Of a stretch of DNA of 64,000 nt, positions 33,104-46,221 are shown piece after piece. The stretch's first letter is position 1, and each line of letters begins with the position of its first letter. The stretch covers positions 162,028 to 226,027 of the forward strand of contig NZ_PPPU01000012.1 of assembly GCF_006483455.1 (NCBI RefSeq), given 5' to 3'. This DNA comes from Methylomonas koyamae. Lineage in GTDB: Bacteria; Pseudomonadota; Gammaproteobacteria; Methylococcales; Methylomonadaceae. The position numbers were made by a program, and so were the translations under genes. Below the pieces are notes generated by a model. It was not told where the DNA came from. It searched no databases and worked only from the letters and a program-made list of their open reading frames with translations.

Positions 33104-34558
33104 TCAACTGGTTTGCCGACTGGGGAACGGGATATCGATCGTGACGCGCAAGCCGCCGGCTTCGCGGTTTTCGGCGCCGATCCGGCCGCCGTGCGCTTCG
33201 ATCGCGCGTTGGGCGATGGTCAGGCCCAAGCCGGTACTTTGGGCTTTCGCCGGTGTGCCGCTGCGAAAAAACGGCTGAAATATCGCCGTTAAATCTCGAT
33301 CGGGAACCCCTGGGCCGGTATCGTCTACCCGGATTCTTAAGCGCGCATTATGACGGTCGAAATCGGCGGCTAACGCCACGCGACCGTCGCGCCGGCAGTG
33401 CTGGACCGCATTGCGCAGGACGTTTTCGACGGCTCGGTGCAGCAATTCGGGCAGGCAATAGCCGCGCGCGTCGCCGATCCCGGAATAATCCAGTGAAATT
33501 CCGTTCTGTTGCGCTTCGAAGCCGACGTCCTCGACGATATCGGCCAACAAGTCGGCAATATTGATCAATTCGAACGTTTGCTTATTGATCCCCGCTTCCA
33601 ACCTGGACAACATCAGCAGTTCGCCCACCAAGTCGCTGATGCGCTGAGACTCCCGTTCGATGCGCTCCAAGGTTGCCGGTAATTTTTCCGGCTGTTGCTG
33701 GGCCAGCCCGATCGCAGCTTGAATCCGCGCCAACGGCGAGCGCAATTCGTGCGACACGTCGTGCAGCAAATGTTGCTGAGCGCCGACCAAATTGCCGATT
33801 TGCTGGGCCATGTGGTCAAAATCCCGTCCCAAATCGCTTAATTCGTCGCGGCGCCGGCCCATGCCCAGGCCGATACGGGTATCCAGCCGGCCTTGGGCCA
33901 CGGCATGAAAGGCATTGCGCAGATTGCGGATCGGTCTGGCGAAGTACCATGCCAACAGCGCGCTAAAAACCAGGCTGGCGACGCTGCCGGCCAGTATCGG
34001 TGCAATGGGCGACGGCGGCGTGCGCGGCGGCGGGCGGCGATTGTCGCGGTCGGGCGGCGGGCGTTGGCCGGGGCCAGCCAAGCCCAGCAGGTCCGGCGGA
34101 TTGGGCGGCAGGGCCATTCTGAAATTGTCGGCGAAACCGTTTTCCGGCGACGGTACGAATAACAGATAACGGTGGCCGTCGTCGGCAGAGACCATGCGGA
34201 TCGCGTCCGGATATTGGCCGTTTGCGTAAAGCGTCCGCGCCTGTTGCAAAATCTCCGCCGAGACTTCGCGGCCCAACAATTCCCGGTCCTGGTCGTCCAC
34301 CGCGAAAATCGGCGGAAACCGTTCCTGACGCAAAGCATGGATAAAATCGCGCAAACCGGCGACGCCGCTGCGCGGTAACAAATTGGCGGCAACACTGACC
34401 ATCGAAGCGATATGCCTGACGTTGATCCCATTGGGTTGATTGGCGCGTTCCGCTTGTTGTTGCGATTCCCGCAGCCAGAATATCGTGCCGACACCGATGC
34501 CCGCCGTCAGCCAGGCCAGCCAGAATGCGAAAAAGAACTTCCAGAACAAGCGGCCCAT
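33104..34558 (-). CDS. cpxA: CpxA-like sensor histidine kinase
   Basis: 484-residue inner-membrane kinase. Helix 1 (FFAFWLAWLTAGIGVGTIFW), a periplasmic sensor of about 140 residues with a Pro/Arg-rich stretch (RPPPDRDNRRPPPRTPP), helix 2 (LAGSVASLVFSALLAWYFA), HAMP, then the phosphoacceptor HDVSHELRSPLARIQ and an ATPase domain with DDTGPGVPDRDL and GLGLTIAQRA. The order regulator-kinase, the divergent Spy/CpxP gene and a CpxR box support a CpxA role in sensing misfolded envelope proteins. Its ATG lies one base from the regulator stop. Confidence 0.88.
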   Translation of the reverse strand: MGRLFWKFFFAFWLAWLTAGIGVGTIFWLRESQQQAERANQPNGINVRHIASMVSVAANLLPRSGVAGLRDFIHALRQERFPPIFAVDDQDRELLGREVSAEILQQARTLYANGQYPDAIRMVSADDGHRYLLFVPSPENGFADNFRMALPPNPPDLLGLAGPGQRPPPDRDNRRPPPRTPPSPIAPILAGSVASLVFSALLAWYFARPIRNLRNAFHAVAQGRLDTRIGLGMGRRRDELSDLGRDFDHMAQQIGNLVGAQQHLLHDVSHELRSPLARIQAAIGLAQQQPEKLPATLERIERESQRISDLVGELLMLSRLEAGINKQTFELINIADLLADIVEDVGFEAQQNGISLDYSGIGDARGYCLPELLHRAVENVLRNAVQHCRRDGRVALAADFDRHNARLRIRVDDTGPGVPDRDLTAIFQPFFRSGTPAKAQSTGLGLTIAQRAIEAHGGRIGAENREAGGLRVTIDIPFPSRQTS

Positions 34559-34559
34559 C

Positions 34560-35246
34560 TCAATCCTTAACCAGTTGGTAGCCTTGGCCGCGCACGGTCT
34601 GGATGTAAGAGCGGCCGTCGGCCTGATTGCCCAGTTTCTGGCGAATACTACTCATGTGCACGTCTATGCTGCGGTCGAAGCGGGCCAGCGGCCGGCCCAA
34701 GGCTTTTTCCGACAAGGCTTGTTTGCTGACCACCTGGCCGGCCTGGCAAGCCAGCGCTTCGAGTAGATTGAATTCGGTGCTGGTCAATTCCAGGGTTTGG
34801 TCGAACCAGATCGCCTTGCGTTTTTCGCTCCAGATTTGCAGCGGTCCGACCAAAATCGGCCCATGTTGCCGGAGGTCGGCAGCAGCCTGGGTTCGGCGCA
34901 AAATCGCCCGGATTCGGGCGACCAGCTCGCGCGGTGTGCAAGGCTTCGGCACGTAATCGTCGGCACCGGATTCCAGGCCGATGATCCGGTCCACATCGTC
35001 GCCTTTGGCGGTGAACATCAGGACCGGCACCCGGCTCTCCAGTCTAATTCGGGCCAGGATTTCGGTGCCTTTGATGTCCGGCAGCATGATGTCCAAGATG
35101 ACCAATTGGTGTTTGCCGGACAGGGCCTGTTGCAGGCCGGAATGGCCGGTCATGGCGATGTCGACTGCGAAGCCTTCCCGCTGCAAATACTCGCTGAACA
35201 GCCCCGCCAGTTCCTCATCGTCGTCGATAATCAACACGTTGCTCAT
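34560..35246 (-). CDS. cpxR: CpxR-like response regulator
   Basis: 228-residue OmpR-family regulator. Receiver domain with acidic DDDEE, phospho-Asp in VILDIMLPDIKG and Lys in LMFTAKGDD. The C-terminal winged helix carries LTSTEFNLLEALACQAGQVV and FDRSIDVHMSSIRQKLG, typical of CpxR/OmpR. The start at 35246 (MSNVLIIDDDEEL) is preferred over the longer frame to 35279. A perfect CpxR box lies 68 bases upstream, between it and the divergent chaperone gene, suggesting autoregulation. Confidence 0.9.
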   Translation of the reverse strand: MSNVLIIDDDEELAGLFSEYLQREGFAVDIAMTGHSGLQQALSGKHQLVILDIMLPDIKGTEILARIRLESRVPVLMFTAKGDDVDRIIGLESGADDYVPKPCTPRELVARIRAILRRTQAAADLRQHGPILVGPLQIWSEKRKAIWFDQTLELTSTEFNLLEALACQAGQVVSKQALSEKALGRPLARFDRSIDVHMSSIRQKLGNQADGRSYIQTVRGQGYQLVKD

Positions 35247-35313
35247 CTGCTTTGACTCCACCAAAATTCGATGCCGCATGATAGCGGTTGCCGGCGCAAT
35301 CGCGCCAACCGCT

Positions 35314-35328
35314 TTTACTTAATTTTAC
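35314..35328. promoter_or_regulatory. CpxR box between cpxR and the Spy/CpxP gene
   Basis: TTTAC at 35314-35318 and TTTAC at 35324-35328 with 5 bases between: on the minus strand this is GTAAA-N5-GTAAA, the exact consensus binding site of phospho-CpxR. It lies between two divergent genes of the same stress system, 68 bases from cpxR and 103 bases from the chaperone gene, so it could control both. Confidence 0.8.
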
Positions 35329-35430
35329 TTTGCGCTAACCGCAGTTAACTCCCTGTTTGCAATACTGGATTCCGGCATATAGCTGCTCGGCGTTGCCGTT
35401 TATCCCATCAATCCAAGTCACGGAGTTGTT

Positions 35431-35871
35431 ATGAAGAAGTTCTTAATTGTTGTAAGTCTGTTGCCGCTTGCCGTCGCCGCCGGCCCTCGCCACGGCGAAC
35501 CTCGTTGCGAGGGCGGTTTCGATTCGGCTCGTCATGGCGAGTTTGTTGCCGGCGAGCATCTGCCGCACTTTCTGCGGCCGCTGAATCTGAGCGATGCGCA
35601 GCGGGCGGAGATCAAAAACCTGTTGCAGAACCGGTTTAGCCAGGGCAAGGAGAAGATGGGCCAGGGGCGGGCGATGCACGAGGAGTTACGGAAACTGAGT
35701 TTTTCCGCCGACTATAGCGACGAGAAAAGCCTGAGCCTGGTCGAAAAGTCGTTGGAATTGCACAAGCAAGCCGTGTTGGATAAGGCTAAACTCGACAATC
35801 AGATCTATAAACTGCTGACCCCGGAGCAACAGCAGAAGTTACAAGCCGAGCTGGACAAAGCCGAACATTGA
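35431..35871 (+). CDS. Spy/CpxP-family periplasmic chaperone
   Basis: 146-residue periplasmic protein with a signal peptide (KKFLIVVSLLPLAVAAGP) and an all-helical body. It has the LNLSDAQRAEIKNLLQNRFS and LLTPEQQQKLQAEL motifs, which are the two LTxxQ-type repeats of Spy/CpxP. Such proteins bind misfolded envelope proteins and, as CpxP, hold CpxA inactive. Divergent from cpxRA and preceded by a CpxR box, so it is the probable CpxP-type feedback member. Confidence 0.88.
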   Translation: MKKFLIVVSLLPLAVAAGPRHGEPRCEGGFDSARHGEFVAGEHLPHFLRPLNLSDAQRAEIKNLLQNRFSQGKEKMGQGRAMHEELRKLSFSADYSDEKSLSLVEKSLELHKQAVLDKAKLDNQIYKLLTPEQQQKLQAELDKAEH

Positions 35872-36111
35872 ATCACACTGTTAATTGCCCATGATCCCAG
35901 GCAAGGCATATTGGTCGGGGAGTCGGTGGATTGAAGGCCGGTTGGCGTCGGTTGACCAGGATTCTTGGCTCGGTGTGGCCGGTGTGCACCAAAACGGAAA
36001 ATTGTTAATGACCAAACAAGCATAATTTCGTAAAATCTCGCTGTTTTTATCTCTCCGGAACGGGATCGGCCGCAAGGCTTATCCCGTTTTCTACATCTAA
36101 GGTGGCCAATC

Positions 36112-37239
36112 TTGAATAAACCCGCATTACTGGTATTAGAGGATGGGACTGCGTTTCACGGCGTTTCGATCGGCGCCGATGGCTGTTCCGTCGGGGAAGT
36201 GGTATTTAATACGGCGCTGACCGGTTACCAGGAAATCCTGAGCGATCCTTCCTACGCCAGACAAATCGTGACTCTGACCTACCCGCATATCGGCAACGTC
36301 GGCACCAACGCCGAGGACGACGAGTCGGCAAAAGTATTCGCCAGCGGTTTGGTGATTCGCGACTTGCCGTTGCTCGCCAGCAGCTGGCGCCAGCAACAAA
36401 CCCTGCCCGAATATCTGCAACAGCACAATGTGGTGGCGATCGCCGATATCGATACCCGCCAGCTGACCCGCTTGCTGCGCGATAAAGGCGCCCAACGCGG
36501 CTGCATCATGGCCGGCGAAACCGTCGATATCGACGCGGCAACCCGGGCAATCGCCGATTTCCCAGGTTTGCAGGGTATGGATTTGGCCAAGGAAGTCACC
36601 ACCGGCCAGGCCTACGAGTGGACCGAAAATGTCTGGCGATTGGGCGCCGGCCATGAAACCGCGCCGGACTTGGTCAAACATGTCGTCGCCTACGACTTCG
36701 GCGTCAAACGCAATATCCTGCGGCTATTGGCGAACCGAGGCTGCCGGGTCACGGTAGTGCCGGCGAAAACGCCGGCGGCCGACGTATTGGCTCTGAATCC
36801 GGACGGGGTGTTTCTGTCCAACGGCCCCGGCGATCCGGAGCCTTGCGATTACGCGATCGAGGCGATCAAGGTTGTTTTGGAGAAAAAAGTACCGGTGTTC
36901 GGGATTTGCCTGGGCCATCAATTGTTGGCGCTGGCCAGCGGTGCGAAAACCGAGAAAATGAAATTCGGTCACCATGGCGCCAACCACCCGGTCCAGGACT
37001 TGGCTAGCGGCCGGGTCATGATCAGCAGCCAAAACCACGGATTTGCGGTCAGCCCCGACAGTTTGCCGGCCAATCTGAAAGCCACCCACGTGTCGCTGTT
37101 CGACGGCAGCTTGCAGGGCATCGCCCGCACCGACGTACCGGCCTTCAGTTTTCAAGGCCACCCGGAAGCCAGTCCGGGGCCGCACGATGTGGAATCGTTG
37201 TTCGACGATTTCATTACGCTGATGGACCAGTCCCGTTAA
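36112..37239 (+). CDS. carA: Carbamoyl-phosphate synthase, small subunit
   Basis: Glutaminase subunit that feeds ammonia to CarB for carbamoyl phosphate, the precursor of arginine and pyrimidines. 375 residues: N-terminal domain ([20 protein letters not shown]) and a class I amidotransferase domain with the nucleophile Cys in [12 protein letters not shown] and His/Glu in [13 protein letters not shown]. The start codon is TTG with AAGGTGG 8 bases before it. A hairpin AACGGGAT...ATCCCGTT about 36059-36090 in the leader could be part of its control. carB follows after 22 bases. Confidence 0.96.
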   Translation: MNKPALLVLEDGTAFHGVSIGADGCSVGEVVFNTALTGYQEILSDPSYARQIVTLTYPHIGNVGTNAEDDESAKVFASGLVIRDLPLLASSWRQQQTLPEYLQQHNVVAIADIDTRQLTRLLRDKGAQRGCIMAGETVDIDAATRAIADFPGLQGMDLAKEVTTGQAYEWTENVWRLGAGHETAPDLVKHVVAYDFGVKRNILRLLANRGCRVTVVPAKTPAADVLALNPDGVFLSNGPGDPEPCDYAIEAIKVVLEKKVPVFGICLGHQLLALASGAKTEKMKFGHHGANHPVQDLASGRVMISSQNHGFAVSPDSLPANLKATHVSLFDGSLQGIARTDVPAFSFQGHPEASPGPHDVESLFDDFITLMDQSR

Positions 37240-37261
37240 GCCCAGTTTTTTATAGAGTGAT

Positions 37262-40483
<3,222 letters not shown>

Positions 40484-40503
40484 AGCAAAAAGGGGAGCAG
40501 TAG

Positions 40504-40980
40504 ATGCAAAAATTTCCGCTGACGGTGGCTGGCGCCAATAAGCTGCGCGCCGAGCTGGAGGAATTGAAAACCGTGATTCGGCCGCGGATTATCCAGGCCA
40601 TCGCCGAGGCCCGCGAGCACGGCGATTTGAAAGAAAATGCCGAGTACCATGCGGCGCGCGAACAACAAAGTTTTGCGGAAGGGCGGATTGCCGAAATCGA
40701 AGGCAAGTTGTCCAATGCCAATATCATTGACGTGACCAAAACCGATGCCAACGGCAAGGTCGTATTCGGCGCGACGGTGGAAATCGAGGATCTGGATTCG
40801 GGTAAGGTTGTGACTTACCAAATCGTCGGCGAGGACGAAGCCAATATCAAGGAAGGCAGGATTTCGGTCGGATCGCCGATCGCGCGGGCCTTGATCGGTA
40901 AGGAAGTTGAAGATGTCGTGACGGTGAAGGCGCCGGGCGGCGATGTTGAGTACGAGATTATTTCGGTCAAATATATCTAG
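40504..40980 (+). CDS. greA: Transcription elongation factor GreA
   Basis: 158-residue factor that rescues backtracked RNA polymerase by promoting cleavage of the 3' RNA end. The N-terminal coiled coil ([20 protein letters not shown]) has the acidic tip region with [11 protein letters not shown], and the C-terminal FKBP-like domain has [20 protein letters not shown] and [14 protein letters not shown]. Normal length. Position after carB is a common gammaproteobacterial order. GGGGAG precedes the ATG. Confidence 0.97.
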   Translation: MQKFPLTVAGANKLRAELEELKTVIRPRIIQAIAEAREHGDLKENAEYHAAREQQSFAEGRIAEIEGKLSNANIIDVTKTDANGKVVFGATVEIEDLDSGKVVTYQIVGEDEANIKEGRISVGSPIARALIGKEVEDVVTVKAPGGDVEYEIISVKYI

Positions 40981-40991
40981 CCGGTTCGAGC

Positions 40992-41024
40992 GGGGAGGCG
41001 CTGCCTCCCCAATAGGCTATTTTT
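40992..41024. terminator. Probable terminator between greA and yhbY
   Basis: Stem GGGGAGGC / GCCTCCCC (40992-40999 with 41003-41010), then AATAGGCTA and a run of T at 41019-41024. Lies between the converging greA and yhbY genes, so it may serve both. The gap before the T-run makes it imperfect. Confidence 0.6.
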
Positions 41025-41283
41025 TCGGGTTCTGCCGGTAAACCACAGCAATTTGGCCAATAGACTGAATCAGCTCGGCTTGGGTTTCAGCGCAAATTTG
41101 TTCCGAGATCACTGCGCGTTCGTCCCGGTCGGCGCGAATTTTAATTTTGATCAGTTCGTGCGCATCCAGCGCGACATTGATTTCTTTCAGCACCGCTTCG
41201 GTCAGGCCGGCCTGACCGATGATCACCACCGGGTTCAAGGCATGTGCCTGGGCTTTGAGTTTTTTCTTTTGGATGGGATTCAC
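41017..41283 (-). CDS. yhbY: YhbY ribosome-assembly RNA-binding protein (CRS1-YhbY)
   Basis: 88-residue protein of the CRM (CRS1-YhbY) fold that binds pre-50S ribosomes. It shows KLKAQAHALNPVVIIGQAGL with the GxxG-type loop, LIKIKIRADRDERAVISEQI and IGQIAVVYRQNPKK at the end. The true start is GTG at 41283 with AAGGA upstream; the longer frame to 41394 runs into the divergent rlmE gene. The pairing yhbY(-)/rlmE(+) is the standard gammaproteobacterial arrangement. Confidence 0.93.
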   Translation of the reverse strand: MNPIQKKKLKAQAHALNPVVIIGQAGLTEAVLKEINVALDAHELIKIKIRADRDERAVISEQICAETQAELIQSIGQIAVVYRQNPKK

Positions 41284-41332
41284 GCAGTTTCCTTGACTTC
41301 TAAAACCGAGCGATTTTACACGAATAGAAAAT

Positions 41333-41950
41333 ATGGCACGCAGCAAAAGTAGCCAGCAGTGGATGCAGGAACATTTCCAGGACGAATATGTCAAGAAAGC
41401 CCAAGCCCTGGGTTACCGCTCGCGGGCGGTATTCAAGCTGATCGAAATTCAGGAAAAAGACAAAATCATCAAACCTGGTATTAATATAGTTGACCTGGGT
41501 GCGGCGCCCGGAGGTTGGTCGGAATACGCCAGCAAGATCGTCGGCAAGAAAAGTAAAGTGATTGCGCTGGATTTGTTGCCGATCGAACCGATCGAGGGTG
41601 TCGAATTCATTCAAGGCGACTTTCGGGAAGACGAAGTCCTGGAAAAATTGTACAAAGTGCTTGATGGTGAGCCGGTGCACTTGTTATTGTCGGATATGGC
41701 CCCCAATATGAGTGGTAGCCGGGAAATGGATCAGCCGCGCTCTATCTATCTCGGGGAATTGGCATTGGACGCCGCCCAGCGGATTTTAGTCAAGGGTGGG
41801 ACGTTTTTAATAAAAATGTTCCAGGGCGGCGGTTTCGACGAGTACTATAATCAGGTGCGGCAGCAATTCAGCAGCGTCGCAATCAGAAAACCCAAGGCTT
41901 CGCGAGCGCGGAGCAACGAAGTCTACATTCTGGCGAAAGGTTTTAAATGA
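41333..41950 (+). CDS. rlmE: 23S rRNA 2'-O-ribose U2552 methyltransferase RlmE (FtsJ)
   Basis: 205-residue SAM-dependent methyltransferase acting on U2552 of 23S rRNA in late 50S assembly. Motifs: YRSRAVFKLIEIQEKDKIIK, SAM-binding VDLGAAPGGWSEYAS, VIALDLLPI, and the catalytic Lys-Asp-Lys-Glu set in YRSRAVFKL, LSDMAPNMSG, FLIKMFQG and RSNEVYILAKGFK. Normal length. It lies upstream of ftsH as in E. coli. Confidence 0.96.
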   Translation: MARSKSSQQWMQEHFQDEYVKKAQALGYRSRAVFKLIEIQEKDKIIKPGINIVDLGAAPGGWSEYASKIVGKKSKVIALDLLPIEPIEGVEFIQGDFREDEVLEKLYKVLDGEPVHLLLSDMAPNMSGSREMDQPRSIYLGELALDAAQRILVKGGTFLIKMFQGGGFDEYYNQVRQQFSSVAIRKPKASRARSNEVYILAKGFK

Positions 41951-42061
41951 ACCGGCGAAATGCCTCGATTACAGGCGGTCCCAGCCGGTAGGGTGCGAGT
42001 ACTCCTGATACAATTACTCGGTTTTTAAATATGTTGGCCATTCCTGGCTGGAGCGCGTAAC

Positions 42062-43987
42062 TTGAGCGATATGATTAAAAATTTGGTTTTGTGGGTGGTC
42101 ATCGCGGTGGTATTGATGGCCGTATTCAACAATTTCGGGTCGCGGGCGGTTCGTAGCGACGCCAATTTGTCGTATTCGCAACTGATCGACGCGGTTAAAG
42201 CCGGTCAGGTTCAGCAAGTCGCGATCTCCGATAATACGGTCAAAGGCCGCATGCACACCGGCGATAAGTTCAAGACTTATATGCCGAACGACCCGCATTT
42301 GATTGACGATTTGTTGGCGAACGGGGTCGAAATCACCGTGCAGCCGCCCGAAGAACCGTCGATGCTGATGCAGATATTCGTGTCTTTCGGCCCGATTCTG
42401 TTGCTGATAGCGGTTTGGGTGTTCTTCATGCGGCAGATGCAGGGCGGTGGCGTCGGCGGCCGCGGCGGTGCGATGGGTTTCGGTAAAAGCAAGGCCCGGA
42501 TGCTGGACCAGGATCAGAACAAGGTCACTTTTGCCGACGTCGCCGGTTGCGATGAGGCCAAGGAAGAAGTCCAGGAAATGGTCGACTTCTTGAAAGACCC
42601 GGCCAAATACCAGCGCTTGGGCGGTAAAGTCCCCCGCGGTGCGCTGATGGTCGGACCTCCGGGTACCGGTAAAACCTTGTTGGCGCGGGCAATTGCCGGC
42701 GAAGCTAAGGTGCCGTTCTTCACCATTTCCGGTTCGGACTTCGTCGAAATGTTCGTCGGTGTCGGTGCCTCCAGGGTGCGCGATATGTTCGAACAAGCCA
42801 AGAAGCACGCGCCATGCATTATCTTTATCGACGAGATCGACGCGGTCGGTCGTTCCCGCGGTGCCGGTCTGGGCGGCGGCAACGACGAGCGCGAACAAAC
42901 CTTGAACCAATTACTGGTCGAGATGGACGGCTTTGAAGGCCACGAAGGCATTATTGTTATCGCGGCAACCAACCGTTCCGACGTACTGGATAAGGCGTTG
43001 TTGCGTCCCGGTCGTTTCGACCGTCAAGTGGTGGTTGGCTTGCCCGACGTCCGCGGCCGCGAGCAGATTCTGAATGTGCATTTGAAAAAAGTGCCGATGG
43101 CCGACGACGTCAAAGTCAAATACATCGCCCAAGGCACCCCGGGCTTTTCCGGTGCCGACTTGGCCAACCTGGTCAACGAAGCCGCATTGTTTGCCGCCCG
43201 CTTCAACAAGCGCTTGGTCAGCATGGTCGATTTGGAAAAAGCCAAGGACAAACTGATCATGGGTGCGGAACGGCGCTCGATGGTGATGGACGAGAAAGAG
43301 AAGAAAATGACCGCCTACCACGAAGCCGGTCATGCCATCGTCGGCCGCTTGGTGCCGGACCACGATCCCGTCTATAAAGTCAGCATCATGCCGCGCGGCC
43401 GGGCTTTGGGTGTGACGATGTTCCTGCCGGAACGCGACCAGTACAGTGCCAGCAAGCGCAAGTTGGACAGCATGATTTCCAGTCTGTACGGCGGCCGTAT
43501 CGCGGAAGAACTGATCTTCGGTTGGGAAGAGGTGTCGACCGGCGCGTCCAACGATATCGAGCGTGCCACCGAACTGGCCCGCAACATGGTGACCAAATGG
43601 GGTTTGTCGCAGCGCCTGGGGCCGTTGGCTTATAGCGAAGAAGAGGGCGAAATCTTTTTGGGCCGGTCCGTGACTCAGCACAAATCGGTTGCCGAGGAAA
43701 CCTCGCATACCATTGACGAAGAGATTCGCTCGATCATCGATCGCAACTACGAGCGCGCCGAAACCATTCTGAAAGAAAACATGGACATCCTGCACGCGAT
43801 GGCAGAGGCGTTAATGAAGTACGAAACCATCGACAAGTACCAAATCGACGACTTGATGTCGAGAAAACCGGTTCGCGAGCCTAAAGGCTGGGACGATACG
43901 CCGTCGCCAAGCGATGAGCGGAAAAACGACCATTGGGATCAAAAAAGCGGCGATGAATCGATTGGCGGTGCAGCCGAACAGGGCTGA
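42062..43987 (+). CDS. ftsH: ATP-dependent zinc metalloprotease FtsH
   Basis: 641-residue membrane AAA protease that degrades unneeded or damaged membrane and short-lived proteins. Two helices (about 10-29 and 105-125) bracket a periplasmic domain. The AAA domain has GPPGTGKT (Walker A), [11 protein letters not shown] (Walker B) and the RPGRFDR arginine finger. The protease domain has HEAGH. The start is probably TTG at 42062 (GGAG 8 bases upstream); ATG at 42071 is an alternative. Unlike E. coli, no folP lies between ftsH and glmM. A strong terminator follows. Confidence 0.97.
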   Translation: MSDMIKNLVLWVVIAVVLMAVFNNFGSRAVRSDANLSYSQLIDAVKAGQVQQVAISDNTVKGRMHTGDKFKTYMPNDPHLIDDLLANGVEITVQPPEEPSMLMQIFVSFGPILLLIAVWVFFMRQMQGGGVGGRGGAMGFGKSKARMLDQDQNKVTFADVAGCDEAKEEVQEMVDFLKDPAKYQRLGGKVPRGALMVGPPGTGKTLLARAIAGEAKVPFFTISGSDFVEMFVGVGASRVRDMFEQAKKHAPCIIFIDEIDAVGRSRGAGLGGGNDEREQTLNQLLVEMDGFEGHEGIIVIAATNRSDVLDKALLRPGRFDRQVVVGLPDVRGREQILNVHLKKVPMADDVKVKYIAQGTPGFSGADLANLVNEAALFAARFNKRLVSMVDLEKAKDKLIMGAERRSMVMDEKEKKMTAYHEAGHAIVGRLVPDHDPVYKVSIMPRGRALGVTMFLPERDQYSASKRKLDSMISSLYGGRIAEELIFGWEEVSTGASNDIERATELARNMVTKWGLSQRLGPLAYSEEEGEIFLGRSVTQHKSVAEETSHTIDEEIRSIIDRNYERAETILKENMDILHAMAEALMKYETIDKYQIDDLMSRKPVREPKGWDDTPSPSDERKNDHWDQKSGDESIGGAAEQG

Positions 43988-44007
43988 TAACGCCGCATGG
44001 AATAACA

Positions 44008-44034
44008 AGAGAGGCTCCGGCCTCTCTTTTTTTT
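44008..44034. terminator. Rho-independent terminator after ftsH
   Basis: Stem AGAGAGGC / GCCTCTCT with a tight TCCG loop followed by eight T. Lies 20 bases after the ftsH stop and 25 before glmM, so glmM needs its own promoter or read-through. Confidence 0.88.
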
Positions 44035-44058
44035 GGTTTAAATAAGGTAGATTCGAGA

Positions 44059-45399
44059 ATGGCAAAAAAATATTTCGGTACCGACGGTATTCGGGGTAAG
44101 GTCGGCGAGTACCCGATAACCGCCGACTTCATGTTGAAACTGGGCTGGGCCACCGGCAGGGTCTTTGCGCGGGAAGGCAGCGGCTTCGTCTTGGTAGGCA
44201 AAGACACCCGGATTTCCGGCTATATGTTCGAATCGGCGCTCGAAGCCGGTTTGTCGGCGGCCGGCGTCGATACCCGGATGTTGGGGCCGATGCCGACGCC
44301 GGGTATCGCGTATTTGACCAGGACGCTGCGGGCCAGAGCCGGCATTGTAATCAGCGCTTCGCATAATCCTTACTACGACAACGGCATCAAGTTCTTCTCG
44401 GTCGACGGCGCCAAATTGCCGGACGAAGTCGAGCACCAAATCGAGCAATATCTGGACGCGCCGATCACGACCGTTGAGTCGGCGAAATTGGGCAAGGTCA
44501 AACGCATCAGCGACGCGGCCGGACGCTACATCGAATTTTGCAAGGCTACGGTACCGCCGCATCTGGACTTCAAAGGCATGCGCATCGTTATCGATTGCGC
44601 CAATGGCGCCACTTACCATATCGCGCCGCACGTGTTCAGCGAGGTCGGGGCTGAGGTGGTGACGATAGGCGCCGAGCCGGACGGCTTGAATATCAACGAC
44701 GAATGCGGCGCTACCAAACCGGAGTATCTGGCTGCCAAGGTGCTCGAGTACCGCGCCGACTTGGGCATCGCGCTGGACGGCGACGGCGACCGCGTCATCA
44801 TGATCGACCATAAGGGCGAGATCGTCGACGGCGACGAACTGATCTACATCATTGCCAAATCGCGCCTCGACGAAGGCAAATTGCTTGGGCCGGTAGTCGG
44901 TACTCTGATGTCCAATCTGGGTATGGAACACGCCTTGAACGCATTGAACCTGCAACTGCTGCGAGCCAAGGTTGGCGATCGCTATGTAATGGAAATGCTG
45001 ACGGAGAACAAAGGCATGTTGGGCGGTGAAGGTTCCGGCCATATCATTTGTCTGGACAAAACCACCACCGGCGACGGCATCGTCGCGGCATTGCAGGTGC
45101 TGGCGGAAATGCAGCGTACCGGCAAAAGCCTGCACGACCTCAAATCCGGTATGAAGAAATACCCGCAAGTGCTGGTCAACGTCAGAACCGAGAAAAAAGT
45201 CAAAATCGAGGAAATCGACAGCATCAAGAAAGCCGTCGAAGCCGTCGAGAAAAAACTCGGCGACAAAGGCCGGGTGTTGTTGCGTTCGTCCGGCACCGAA
45301 CCATTAGTCCGGGTGATGGTGGAAGGTGTCGACGAAGACGATGTCACCCGTTACGCCAACCAGTTGGCGGCAGACGTGAAGAAGGCCATTGCGGCTTGA
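44059..45399 (+). CDS. glmM: Phosphoglucosamine mutase
   Basis: 446-residue enzyme turning glucosamine-6-phosphate into glucosamine-1-phosphate for UDP-GlcNAc and so for peptidoglycan and LPS. It has the start [18 protein letters not shown], the active-site phosphoserine in [15 protein letters not shown], the metal loop ALDGDGDRV, the sugar loop GGEGSGHI and the phosphate loop [14 protein letters not shown]. Normal length, all motifs present. Confidence 0.97.
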   Translation: MAKKYFGTDGIRGKVGEYPITADFMLKLGWATGRVFAREGSGFVLVGKDTRISGYMFESALEAGLSAAGVDTRMLGPMPTPGIAYLTRTLRARAGIVISASHNPYYDNGIKFFSVDGAKLPDEVEHQIEQYLDAPITTVESAKLGKVKRISDAAGRYIEFCKATVPPHLDFKGMRIVIDCANGATYHIAPHVFSEVGAEVVTIGAEPDGLNINDECGATKPEYLAAKVLEYRADLGIALDGDGDRVIMIDHKGEIVDGDELIYIIAKSRLDEGKLLGPVVGTLMSNLGMEHALNALNLQLLRAKVGDRYVMEMLTENKGMLGGEGSGHIICLDKTTTGDGIVAALQVLAEMQRTGKSLHDLKSGMKKYPQVLVNVRTEKKVKIEEIDSIKKAVEAVEKKLGDKGRVLLRSSGTEPLVRVMVEGVDEDDVTRYANQLAADVKKAIAA

Positions 45400-45453
45400 A
45401 TAAGCGGGCTTATCCCGATATCATATGCGGTCTTATTTAGCTTGGAGGGTGCA

Positions 45454-46200
45454 ATGCGTCGATCTTTGATTATGGGGAATTGGAAAATGAACGGCTCTCG
45501 GGAAGAGGGGCAAAAGCTGGCGCAAGCCTTGGCCGACGGCCTTGGTAACGTCGAGCAAGAAGTTGCCGTGTGCGTTCCATTCGTCTACCTGTCAGATATC
45601 CGCACGATATTGGCGTCCTCGCCAATCGCCTTGGGTGCGCAAAATGTGGCGGACCAAGCGGCTGGCGCCTATACCGGTGAAGTATCCGCGGCGATGCTGG
45701 CCGATGTCGGCTGCAAATACGCTCTAGTCGGCCATTCCGAGCGCCGCAGCTACTACGGCGACACCAACGCATCCGTCGCCAAACGTTTCGCTCAAGCTTT
45801 GAGCAAAGGCGTGGTGCCGGTATTGTGCGTGGGTGAAACCCTGGAAGAGCGCGAGCAAGACAAAACCTTCCAAGTCGTCGACGAGCAATTGGACGCAGTG
45901 ATTGCCGAAGCCGGCATCGAAGCGTTCGAAAAAGCGGTCATCGCTTACGAACCGGTGTGGGCGATCGGTACCGGCAAAGTCGCTACCGACGAGCAAGCGC
46001 AAGAAGTGCACCAGTACATTCGTAAACGCATCGCAGACAGAAATGCTGCCATTGCCGAGAAAGTACAAATTTTATACGGCGGTAGCGTCAAACCTGATAA
46101 TGCCAAAGGTTTGTTTGCGCAGCCGGACATTGATGGCGGTTTGGTGGGCGGGGCATCTCTCGATGCCAAAGGCTTCCTGCAAATTTGCCATTCGGTTTAG
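45454..46200 (+). CDS. tpiA: Triosephosphate isomerase
   Basis: 248-residue TIM barrel linking dihydroxyacetone phosphate and glyceraldehyde-3-phosphate in glycolysis and gluconeogenesis. Motifs: GNWKMNGS (active-site Lys), VGHSERRSYYGDTN (His), IAYEPVWAIGTGKVA (Glu) and YGGSVKPDNAKGL (phosphate loop). GGAGGG at 45444-45449 fits the ATG at 45454; the earlier in-frame TTG is rejected. Precedes secG, a common order. Confidence 0.97.
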   Translation: MRRSLIMGNWKMNGSREEGQKLAQALADGLGNVEQEVAVCVPFVYLSDIRTILASSPIALGAQNVADQAAGAYTGEVSAAMLADVGCKYALVGHSERRSYYGDTNASVAKRFAQALSKGVVPVLCVGETLEEREQDKTFQVVDEQLDAVIAEAGIEAFEKAVIAYEPVWAIGTGKVATDEQAQEVHQYIRKRIADRNAAIAEKVQILYGGSVKPDNAKGLFAQPDIDGGLVGGASLDAKGFLQICHSV

Positions 46201-46221
46201 TTCCATCCGATTAAGGTCTTT

